A DNA stretch of 64,000 bases. It comes from Pelosinus fermentans (GTDB lineage: Bacteria > Bacillota > Negativicutes > DSM-13327). The notes below the pieces were generated by a model, which worked only from the letters and a program-made list of their open reading frames with translations, did no database searches and was not told the DNA's origin. Positions 57,472-64,000 of this stretch are shown here, one piece after another (within the stretch, counting starts at the first letter, position 1; the number at the start of each line of letters is the position of its first letter). The DNA is taken from positions 1-64,000 of the forward strand of contig DJJR01000071.1 in assembly GCA_002434245.1 (NCBI GenBank). Reading direction: 5' to 3'. A program made the position numbers and the translations under genes.

Positions 57472-57882
57472 CTAATTCTGAGGCTGCAAAACAGCCTTGT
57501 TCGGTATGTACCTTTCCCCTTCTACCTGCACTCGAAAAACCTGCCACAATAGTGTACCGTCCTCGCTAAAGATCAGGTACGCCCAGCCCTGGGCATTGCT
57601 GTACCTACTTTGCCAGCGCACAATGTACTCGTTGGGCTTGTCCTCACTGGCACCTTCAATCGAGATTTTGTCTCGGGAGTCATCAATGCGGCTTCCATGC
57701 CTGGCCCAGCCCGTATGCTGGCCCCACACCTTGTTACCCTCGCGCCCAAGGGTCAAAGAAAATCCGCTGCCCTGCTGCTCGTTTGTGTATGACCATTCAC
57801 TGATAGCAGGCTCGGCAAATGCCGCAACGGATTGCAAAATAAGCAGAATACCAATCAGTACTGTCATGCCTAATTTCCTCAT
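57472..57882 (-). CDS. Exported protein of unknown function
   Basis: The 136-aa protein has a signal peptide (MRKLGMTVLIGILLILQSVAAFAEP, cleavage after AFA). The mature part is beta-rich with tryptophans (EWSY, GWARHG, VRWQSR, GWAYLIF). No family recognised. GC content is clearly higher than in the chromosome to the left, supporting membership of the mobile element. Confidence 0.7.
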   Translation of the reverse strand: MRKLGMTVLIGILLILQSVAAFAEPAISEWSYTNEQQGSGFSLTLGREGNKVWGQHTGWARHGSRIDDSRDKISIEGASEDKPNEYIVRWQSRYSNAQGWAYLIFSEDGTLLWQVFRVQVEGERYIPNKAVLQPQN

Positions 57883-57917
57883 GTCAACACGCTCCTAGGT
57901 TGTACTAAAAATAGTCC

Positions 57918-58079
57918 TCAAAAGAACATTGTCAAAAACCAGCGGGCAATAAAGGCAAAGATTCCCGCCCCTATTGTGGCATTGATGGTACTGACGCCGT
58001 GATGAGTGATTCCATAGAGAAACCCTACGATCATCCCCCCGATAATCCACTTCAGTAATGATCTTCCAAATGAATGCAT
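57918..58079 (-). CDS. Small membrane protein of 53 aa
   Basis: The sequence begins MHSFGRSLLKWIIGGMIVGF and ends ARWFLTMFF, with two hydrophobic helices separated by a short polar turn (GITHHGVST). The ribosome site AAAGGAGAGAG is excellent. Two short helices with a positive N-terminus resemble accessory membrane proteins of conjugative elements or phage holins, but no family is certain. Confidence 0.6.
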   Translation of the reverse strand: MHSFGRSLLKWIIGGMIVGFLYGITHHGVSTINATIGAGIFAFIARWFLTMFF

Positions 58080-58246
58080 GATTTTCTCTCTCCTTTAGTC
58101 AAATTAAGATACAAACGCTTACTACGAAATTTCTCTCTAAATCTGTGGTTTACTCGACCTCCAATCCTAGTTCATTTGAAATTCCTTATAGTACAAAAAT
58201 TCATTCACAAAGTCTGGCTAAATTCCTATTTCTCATTCGCCTTTTT

Positions 58247-58258
58247 GAATACTATAGT
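58247..58258. promoter_or_regulatory. XRE operator at its own promoter
   Basis: GAATACTATAGT matches the left three-quarters of the perfect palindrome at 58565-58580. It overlaps a TATAGT -10 element for the repressor gene that starts about 35 bases away, so it fits autorepression. Confidence 0.55.
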
Positions 58259-58291
58259 CTGTAGACCAATAGTCTCCATCAATCATATAGT

Positions 58292-58519
58292 GTGAATATG
58301 ATTGATACAATTTTTGGACAAGTATTAAAGAAATTAAGAACGGAAAAAGGCTTGAGTCAGGAAGAGTTTGCCGCCAACGTCGGTTTGCACCGCACTTACA
58401 TCAGCCAACTGGAACGGGGCCTCAAGAGTCCCTCCCTCGGGGTAATGGCCAAAATATCGAGCGAGCTTGGCATCACATTAGTCCAGTTGATGACCGAATT
58501 GGAGCAAAATCAAGACTAG
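58292..58519 (+). CDS. XRE-family helix-turn-helix repressor
   Basis: A 75-aa single-domain Cro/C1-type protein: LKKLRTEKGLSQEEFAANVG, HRTYISQLERGLKSPSL. It starts at GTG (58292) or ATG (58298); no strong ribosome site is seen, so translation is probably weak. Typical of the short regulator that keeps mobile elements quiet. It has matching GAATACTATAGT sites on both sides. Confidence 0.88.
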   Translation: MNMIDTIFGQVLKKLRTEKGLSQEEFAANVGLHRTYISQLERGLKSPSLGVMAKISSELGITLVQLMTELEQNQD

Positions 58520-58564
58520 CTTTTTTCGCAAGCATATGCAAAATATGACAATATGCTACCGATA

Positions 58565-58580
58565 GAATACTATAGTATTC
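58565..58580. promoter_or_regulatory. Palindromic operator downstream of the repressor
   Basis: GAATACTATAGTATTC is a perfect 16-base palindrome, sharing its left 12 bases with the site at 58247. Its position between the repressor and the recombinase gene suggests control of a further promoter. Confidence 0.55.
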
Positions 58581-58781
58581 GAAAAGTGTCAATATGTCTG
58601 CCTATTCCGTATGCCTTTAAACGCGTTTACCGTTCTGGTGACGCGTTTTTTCGTTTGTCTGGCAGTAAGCTCAGCCAGAGATGAAAAAGCCTCTACTCGC
58701 CTTTGTTTCGGCTTCCAGACTGTCCTATCACGTAGCCTAGTCTCACGCACCAGCTTTTTTCAAGTCTGCCCGTTAGTACAA

Positions 58782-60371
58782 TCAAGCCGCTTTCAACAGC
58801 AATCGCAGCAGTTGACTGCGGCTGATTTCGGCTGAGAAATGATAGGCGTCCTCTTGCCTTTCCTGTCCGTACAAAAGGAAAAAGACCACTTCTACGTGGT
58901 CTTTGTAAACGATGACTTTCTCAACATAGTTGCCGATGAATTTCTTGACTTCGGGAATGTTCCGTTCGGTCACAAACCGCCGGAACATTCCGAACAAGCC
59001 TTTAAGGGCCTCTTCTGTAACTGGCGTTCTGGTATGACGGGCTTGCAGGCTCAGCAGGGCGACTTCGGTTTTGGCTTTTTCCGCTTCCAATTCGCCCAGT
59101 TTGTCAAGCAAAGCCATCCCATGCCCCTTGGCCACCGCTTGCACAATGTTGCCAATCTGCTTTTCCACTTCACTGAGCAGGGATTGCAGGCGGCCTGCTT
59201 CGCTTTCGTTACCGCTACAGAGGCTGTCCTGGTACTCGTTAAGCTTTTGCACCAGATAGGGAATGGCTTTGTCGTTGAAAATCCGCCGTTCCAGTTCTTG
59301 CAGCACATACGCTTCGATGTACTCGCGGCGCAGTTCCTTGTTGTCACAGCCTTTTGTGCGTTCCCGGTTGCCGCAGCGATAGGATACGTGCTTGGTTTTG
59401 TTCCTGCCGGAATACTTGACATTGCCCATCATGGCAGGGCTGCGGCCTCTTTTCGTCAGGCATTCGCCGCACACAATGAGGCCACTCAGCAGATACACCT
59501 CTTTGGCCTTGTAGGCTCCCGGCTGGCGCTTGTTGGTCTGCATCTTTTTCTGCGCCTGGCTAAACGTCTCCGGGTCAATGATGGCAGGCATGCCGCCCGG
59601 TACGCGGATGATGTCGTCATCCTGCTTAGCTTCGTGGTTGTTGCGCCTGCCTTCGGCGTCCTTGGACTTGGCCCGGTTGAACACGTATACGCCGCTGTAC
59701 TTTTCGTTGGCTAAGATGTCGTGAATGCTGTTCTTGCCGAAGGGCTTGCCTTTCTTGGTCTTGTACCTTCTGGCATTCAGTTCGTTGATGATTCTGTCAT
59801 AGCCTAAGCCATCAAGATACATCTGAAACATCAGCCGGACCGCCTGGGCTTCCTGCTCGTTGATTACATACTGCTTCGTCTCCTTCTCTACATCGTACCC
59901 CAGCGGGGGCAGACCGCCCGTGTGCTTGCACTGGTAGGCGTTTTCCCGCATGCCCTTCATGACCTCACGGGCCAGGTTCCGGCTGTAGTACATGGCCATA
60001 CCTTCCAGAACGGACTCCATCATGATACTTTCCGGCGAATCGTCGAGGTTTTCCAGAACGCTCTTGATGGAAACACCATTTTTACGCAATCTGCGTTTGT
60101 AGTAAACATTGTCATACTTGTCGCGGCTGAAGCGGTCTAGCTTGTGTACAATCAGAACATCAAACAAGCCTTTCTCACTGTCTTCGATCATTCTCTGAAA
60201 ATCAGGCCGCTTGTCGGTCGTGGCCGATTTGGCCTTGTCCTTGTACACTTCCACGATTTGCAGGTTGTTGCTCTGGGCATAGTCCTCGGCGGCGCGAATT
60301 TGGGCGTCAATGGATTCCTCCCGCTGGTTGTCACTGGAAAACCGGGCGTAGATGACGGCTCTTCTAGCCAT
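58782..60371 (-). CDS. Large serine recombinase (element integrase)
   Basis: The 529-aa protein has a resolvase catalytic domain with nucleophile S12 (IYARFSSDNQ) and R-rich VLIVHKLDRFSRD, a recombinase domain (about 160-290, GLPPLGYDV), a zinc ribbon (CGECLTKRGR, YRCGNRERTKGCDN) and a coiled-coil region. It resembles TnpX/TndX-type integrases of mobile elements and should integrate and excise the element by DNA strand exchange. The start is ATG 60371 overlapping the stop of the preceding gene (ATGGCTAG), with GGGTGA upstream. It is GC-rich compared with the chromosome to the left. Confidence 0.92.
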   Translation of the reverse strand: MARRAVIYARFSSDNQREESIDAQIRAAEDYAQSNNLQIVEVYKDKAKSATTDKRPDFQRMIEDSEKGLFDVLIVHKLDRFSRDKYDNVYYKRRLRKNGVSIKSVLENLDDSPESIMMESVLEGMAMYYSRNLAREVMKGMRENAYQCKHTGGLPPLGYDVEKETKQYVINEQEAQAVRLMFQMYLDGLGYDRIINELNARRYKTKKGKPFGKNSIHDILANEKYSGVYVFNRAKSKDAEGRRNNHEAKQDDDIIRVPGGMPAIIDPETFSQAQKKMQTNKRQPGAYKAKEVYLLSGLIVCGECLTKRGRSPAMMGNVKYSGRNKTKHVSYRCGNRERTKGCDNKELRREYIEAYVLQELERRIFNDKAIPYLVQKLNEYQDSLCSGNESEAGRLQSLLSEVEKQIGNIVQAVAKGHGMALLDKLGELEAEKAKTEVALLSLQARHTRTPVTEEALKGLFGMFRRFVTERNIPEVKKFIGNYVEKVIVYKDHVEVVFFLLYGQERQEDAYHFSAEISRSQLLRLLLKAA

Positions 60372-60600
60372 TGGCATCACCCGCTTTCGATTCTGCACCG
60401 TTTTTCGCTTTAGCGATTCTATCTAACAGGACGACTGCCGGATGATAGAAAGCCTCTCTGACGCTTTCATCTAGCGGCGTTTCTCTGACAACGGTAACGC
60501 TAATCGGCTTGTAATAGCCGCATTTCAGGCTGTCCCTGGACAAACTAGTCTTGTAGGTGGTCAAATGCTGTGATTTTGCGGAACATCTTGCGTTTGCCAT
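60364..60600 (-). CDS. Element protein of 78 aa, unknown
   Basis: Reads MANARCSAKSQHLTTYKTSL, then CGYYKPISVTVVRE. GGGGAG precedes the ATG. Its stop overlaps the recombinase start, so the two are translationally coupled; it may modulate the recombinase (excisionase or directionality role), but nothing in the sequence proves this. Confidence 0.6.
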   Translation of the reverse strand: MANARCSAKSQHLTTYKTSLSRDSLKCGYYKPISVTVVRETPLDESVREAFYHPAVVLLDRIAKAKNGAESKAGDANG

Positions 60601-60746
60601 GGTAACATCTCCCCTTTCCCGACTGCCCATGCCTCTTACAGAGAGCGGAAGGGCTGGTCAGGTGTTTGTTTTGTTGCCGCTTTTGCCAGACCAACTCCGC
60701 TTTGGGGCGGGTTGGCTGGCCTGCGGCTTTCTTGTCAACAGACGCA

Positions 60747-60815
60747 TTACTTGCGGTAACGCTCCTCTAACATGGTTTTCAGAATGAAAAGTACAATGCC
60801 TAGCCAGGGATTCAT
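60747..60815 (-). CDS. Tiny membrane peptide of 22 aa
   Basis: MNPWLGIVLFILKTMLEERY is followed by two basic residues. One hydrophobic helix, basic tail, and a very strong AAAGGAGGTG site 4 bases upstream. It could be a type-I-toxin-like or regulatory peptide of the element. Too short to assign a family. Confidence 0.5.
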   Translation of the reverse strand: MNPWLGIVLFILKTMLEERYRK

Positions 60816-60844
60816 ACCGTCACCTCCTTTGAGGCAGCGACTGC

Positions 60845-61453
60845 TCATGCAAGCAGTCCCTTCTCCTTGAAGCTGACGTAGCGCCCCTTGCCAATGATGA
60901 GGTGATCGGCGACAGCAATGCCTAAGATGCCGCCTGCCTTCACCAGGTCTTTAGTAAGCACAATGTCTTCCCGGCTCGGCGACGGGTCGCCGCTGGGATG
61001 GTTGTGAACCAGAATGACGGTGGCGGCCATCAGACGTACCGCTCTACGGAACAGTTCTCTCGGGCCGACAAGCGCAGCGTTGAGCGTTCCTTGCGATACC
61101 GTTTCTTCGGCAATGACGCCGTTTTTGGTGTTGAGGTACAACACGCGGAACTGTTCGACAGGCAAATGCTGCATATCGACTACCCGTTCAAATACGTCCT
61201 GTGCCCCACGGACGACGGGGGGCAGCTTGCTATCTGCGCGATAGATACGCTTGGCTAGTTCGCATAGGTACTGAAGCTGCCTGGCCTTGACCGGGCCGAT
61301 ACCCCTGATTTGCTCCAGTTCCTGCGGATAGGTCTGCAACAGAGCCTGTTGAACGCTGCCGTACTCTACCATCAGTTCCCGCACCGCAGGCTTAGGCAGA
61401 ACGGCCTCCAAAAGCGCCTCATCAGCCACATTAGAAAGGTTGCTTGACACCAT
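60845..61453 (-). CDS. RadC-family JAB/MPN-domain protein
   Basis: A 202-aa RadC/YkfG-type protein with a helix-hairpin-helix region (about 40-75, LEQIRGIGPVKARQLQYL) and a JAB domain with the JAMM metal motif VHNHPSGDPSPSREDI. Mobile-element RadC proteins are common and of unclear role; no ubiquitin-like partner is visible. The start is taken at ATG 61453 (GGGGAGG upstream), overlapping the end of the gene before by 23 bases. Confidence 0.85.
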   Translation of the reverse strand: MVSSNLSNVADEALLEAVLPKPAVRELMVEYGSVQQALLQTYPQELEQIRGIGPVKARQLQYLCELAKRIYRADSKLPPVVRGAQDVFERVVDMQHLPVEQFRVLYLNTKNGVIAEETVSQGTLNAALVGPRELFRRAVRLMAATVILVHNHPSGDPSPSREDIVLTKDLVKAGGILGIAVADHLIIGKGRYVSFKEKGLLA

Positions 61454-61862
61454 CAGTTTCCGCCTCCCCGCTTTCTTCTTCAACGGGCTGCTCCGACAGC
61501 CACAGCCAGATGATTCCCGGCATGATAGCATCAGGCAGGTACACCTGATCTATGCCGTCATTGTCATAGAGCAAATACAAAACATAGTACCTCTCGCCCC
61601 CCACTTCCAAACGGCTCACCCATTCGGGCATGATGAGGGCTAAATCCTCTGGCAGTCCAATGGCAGTGAGGTTTTTGTCACTGGCCTCCAGTACGCCAAA
61701 GACACCGTGAAATTCCAAGCTAAAATCTTCCAGGCCAAGTTCAGGTGCCAGGGCTTCTTTCAGGCGGTTTAACTTTCTTGCAAAGTGTTCGGCAAGTTCG
61801 GTCGAAATGCTGCCAGCCAGCTTGAGTCGCCGAATGTCACAGATGGTCTTGATGATGTGCAT
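61431..61862 (-). CDS. Element protein of 143 aa, unknown
   Basis: A soluble acidic protein (MHIIKTICDIRRLKLAGSI at the N-terminus, PEDLALIMPEWVSRLEV and YVLYLLYDNDGIDQ in the middle). No family recognised. AAAGGAG lies 8 bases before the ATG at 61862. Coupled to the RadC gene. Confidence 0.6.
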   Translation of the reverse strand: MHIIKTICDIRRLKLAGSISTELAEHFARKLNRLKEALAPELGLEDFSLEFHGVFGVLEASDKNLTAIGLPEDLALIMPEWVSRLEVGGERYYVLYLLYDNDGIDQVYLPDAIMPGIIWLWLSEQPVEEESGEAETDGVKQPF

Positions 61863-61958
61863 GAACTTCACTCCTTTAGTCAGGCTGACAGAGAAAAGGC
61901 CGCCAGCCAGTATACTAAAGAAATATTAAGAGCTTACAAATTCCCATCAATACGCTAA

Positions 61959-62576
61959 TTAGTCTCCTTCAAACAGTTGTTCCTGCTCTTTTGCTCGAAG
62001 CTTAAGTAACGCCTCCCTGCCCAAACCGTCTCCGGTTCTGGCAGGTCTTCTCCTACGCTCGCTTGGCATTTCTACTGGTAACGGTTTTTCCATTGATGAT
62101 TCTGTGACCGGGTTTGGTTTCTGCAAAATCTTGCGCGGCCTGATTGCCGTAGTTTCACTCGAACCGTCCGACCGCAAAGGTTGCTCGTACTCGGGTTCAT
62201 AATCAGGTTCGTACTCGTCGTACCCGGCACACTCGGGTTCGCGCTCGTACTCAAGTTCAGACTCGACTGCCGAAACAGCTCTAACACCAATCCAGGTCTG
62301 ATTTTTCCACGGGCGTTCTTCTAACTCAACGTAGCAGGCCTGACCGACCATTTTGTCAAGGTCTACCCCGCCCGAAACATCGTCGCCAAAGAAAACTTCA
62401 GCTACCTCCTTGAGGCGCTTTTTTTCGTCCGGATATCCTGTACGATAGTTTTCCCTAATGATCCGTCCATCGTCCAGTTTGAACCAGATCTTCGCAACCC
62501 TTCCTTCTACCTCAACTTTCCAAATTACAGCTTCACCTTGTTGATACTCCATATTGTCAAATGAAATGATTGCCAT
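61959..62576 (-). CDS. Possible single-stranded-DNA-binding/DUF669-like replication accessory
   Basis: The 205-aa protein has an N-terminal beta domain (about 1-100, WKVEVEGRVAKIWFKLDDG and VGQACYVELEERPWKN) that resembles DUF669-like phage replication accessories, then an acidic Tyr/Glu/Pro-rich repeat (about 110-135) and a basic tail. It lies after the primase-helicase gene, where replication proteins often sit. The family call is tentative. Ribosome site GAGGGAG. Confidence 0.5.
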   Translation of the reverse strand: MAIISFDNMEYQQGEAVIWKVEVEGRVAKIWFKLDDGRIIRENYRTGYPDEKKRLKEVAEVFFGDDVSGGVDLDKMVGQACYVELEERPWKNQTWIGVRAVSAVESELEYEREPECAGYDEYEPDYEPEYEQPLRSDGSSETTAIRPRKILQKPNPVTESSMEKPLPVEMPSERRRRPARTGDGLGREALLKLRAKEQEQLFEGD

Positions 62577-62619
62577 AGTGTAGCACGCTCCCTCAAATTT
62601 TGTAGGTAGGGCAGAGTGC

Positions 62620-62842
62620 AGGGCCAATGAAATTCCCGCTAAGTCTTGCCATCCAAGGAAAGTGCCGAAGGGCCAATGATTAGAAAATAGGTCGGGGTGG
62701 GGTGGGGAATCCTTGGGGGATGCCCCCCACCACCCCTTTTTTCAAAAAGATCGGCACTCGGCCCTTTCCCAGGCAGGTCATGGACTTTTCCGGCTTCACA
62801 TCGGCCCTGACTCAGCCCTTTGGGTTTCCGTATTGAAAAAAA
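62620..62842. other. Primase-downstream region with G-quadruplex motif, repeats and hairpin
   Basis: Plus strand 62694-62720 has four runs of four or five G with loops of 1, 1 and 7 bases, a canonical G-quadruplex motif. GGTGGGG (62701-62707) also pairs with CCCCACC (62725-62731), followed by a T6 tract. AGGGCCAATGA occurs at 62620-62630 and 62669-62679, and GTGCCGA at 62662-62668 is inverted at 62751-62757. The cluster of repeats next to the primase gene is compatible with an origin of replication or transfer. Confidence 0.4.
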
Positions 62843-64000
62843 TCAAAAAATCACATGATTGCTTTCGTCCAATGACCGCAGTGCCAGGTTTTTCAGATAG
62901 CGCTGGCTGTTGCTTTTCTGCACTTCATAGGGCAGTCCCAGTTCGCCGCAGTGAGCGACAAACTCGGCCCAGAAAGCCTGTGGTGATGCTTTTTCGATGT
63001 CGCCAAGCCCGTTTCTGCGGCACCAGAGGTAGTAGGTTTCCACCACAGCAGGCTTGGCAACCCTGCCGCCGTCGTCTGTCCGGTACAGCAAATCCTGCAT
63101 GAAGGACTTGAGCGGGGTCTGCGCCTCACGGTACTGCTCAATCGCCGCTTCGACGACTGCCGAAGGCGTGTAGCGATAGTTTTGCTGACGCAATCTTTGT
63201 AGCCCCTCTAAAGCCCAGTTTAGGATGCCAGGCAGTTCGGCTTCCAGTTTCTGTTTCAGGTTTGGGTCGGCCTGATCGCCTGAAAACCGTCTTCTAAAGG
63301 GCAGGATGAACATTCTGCGGAAAAATCCGTAGGTGGTGTCCTGGCTGCTGGGAAGGCGATTGACCGCAAACAGCAGTTTGCAGACCGGTACATAGCTGAC
63401 AGGATTTTCAAACTTTCTTTCCACCATGATTCTGTCGCCAGAAACGACCGCCTTGAAGGTCTGGCTGTTAAATCCCTTGGGGTTCTCGTTTTCCGTGGCG
63501 ATGTTGACGGTTTTGCCAATGAGATTCGCGCGGCGAAAAGGATTTTCGAGGTCTTTCAGCGAGATGTTGGCTACATTGTCTTCCCCTACCAGACTGGTGA
63601 TGATGTCCGCCAAGAGGCTTTTGCCGTTGGAGCCGCCGCCAAAAAAGAAATAGGCCATATGGATGATCATGTCAACTGTCAGCGTATACCCCATAATTTC
63701 CTGGACATTCGCCACGCGCTCAGGGTCTTCTTCCATGATTTCGCCTACGAATTGCTCGAACCGTTCGCATGTCGCTTCCGGCTCATAGTTGCGCTGAATT
63801 TGCGTTGTAGAAAAGTAGCTGGGGTCATGGGGCAAAAGCTCAAAAGTGTTGAGGTCTAACATCCCGTTCAGCAGGTTAATCAAGTCCTTGCGTGGATTGA
63901 GTTCCTGCGTCTCTGGTACTGCGACTTCCAGCATGTCAATGGCCTGATCGCCCATCCAGGAGCGGTACAGATTTTTTCTGACACTCTGGAACAGGTCACG
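62843..64000 (-). CDS. D5/P4-type primase-helicase (SF3), partial
   Basis: Open to the right edge, so the N-terminus lies beyond 64,000. At least 385 residues: D5_N region near the left edge of the protein, SF3 Walker A FFFGGGSNGKSLLADI, B' and C motifs around FKAVVSGDRIMVE and LLFAVNRLPSSQD, then a C-terminal helical tail. It is the replicative helicase of the mobile element. Its presence suggests a replicating ICE, plasmid-like integrated element or prophage. Confidence 0.9.
   Translation of the reverse strand, partial: RDLFQSVRKNLYRSWMGDQAIDMLEVAVPETQELNPRKDLINLLNGMLDLNTFELLPHDPSYFSTTQIQRNYEPEATCERFEQFVGEIMEEDPERVANVQEIMGYTLTVDMIIHMAYFFFGGGSNGKSLLADIITSLVGEDNVANISLKDLENPFRRANLIGKTVNIATENENPKGFNSQTFKAVVSGDRIMVERKFENPVSYVPVCKLLFAVNRLPSSQDTTYGFFRRMFILPFRRRFSGDQADPNLKQKLEAELPGILNWALEGLQRLRQQNYRYTPSAVVEAAIEQYREAQTPLKSFMQDLLYRTDDGGRVAKPAVVETYYLWCRRNGLGDIEKASPQAFWAEFVAHCGELGLPYEVQKSNSQRYLKNLALRSLDESNHVIF

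Noticed and set aside
58839..59714. A 291-codon plus-strand frame opposite the recombinase
   Set aside because: It mirrors the GC-rich codons of the recombinase gene, has no ribosome site and resembles no protein.

Overview
The window looks like a chromosomal segment of a low-GC, outer-membrane-bearing anaerobic Firmicute, most likely a Negativicutes/Sporomusaceae member (Sporomusa or Pelosinus type). The reasons are strong AGGAGG ribosome sites throughout, a TonB-dependent receptor remnant, ArnT/ArnC-like envelope glycosyltransferases, a hybrid-cluster protein, and a giant activase/2-hydroxyacyl-CoA-dehydratase-like protein. This placement is inferred; no rRNA or tRNA gene is present.

Layout. 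1-1,160: wreckage of a divergent siderophore-receptor/AraC-regulator locus. 1,340-8,583: a small protein, a self-regulated MarR-GNAT fusion next to a DHA2 drug exporter, and the 1,409-aa activase-like protein. 8,816-10,022: two small genes around EamA, RidA and IS30 fragments. 10,232-18,582: a sugar-acid catabolic locus (KDPG aldolase, RpiR and FadR/GntR regulators, DUF1537 kinase, BKACE enzyme, class II aldolase, GlcG-like protein, BASS transporter, Asp/Glu racemase-like enzyme), a combination I do not recognise as a described pathway. 18,889-22,615: large catalase, dead RelE/ParE toxin, SDR. 22,665-28,003: secreted protein, alkaline-phosphatase-superfamily membrane transferase with a probable ATT start, metallophosphatase, 62-aa protein. 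28,117-32,387: hybrid-cluster protein with a CRP/HcpR-type site, FGGY kinase, ECF S-component.

32,656-39,098: SDR, class III aminotransferase, amino-acid ABC transporter and PucR regulator. The ABC genes lie behind a long leader holding a promoter and two intrinsic terminators, a candidate attenuator. 39,291-41,838: IS5 remnant, membrane diguanylate cyclase, EamA/PEP-synthase chimera. 41,915-48,352: envelope glycosylation operon (GT2, two GT39, response regulator, histidine kinase) preceded by a tandem repeat typical of an OmpR-family site. 49,272-52,812: LysR, D-2-hydroxyacid dehydrogenase, EamA exporter, FosX.

53,250-55,988: an AT-rich HEPN-motif plus DUF2971 pair, a candidate defence module, at the edge of a visibly more GC-rich mobile element (about 56,000 to beyond 64,000). 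That element has a large serine recombinase, XRE repressor with matching operators, RadC, a D5/SF3 primase-helicase running off the window, several orphan genes and a G-quadruplex-bearing intergenic region that may be an origin. No CRISPR array was found.
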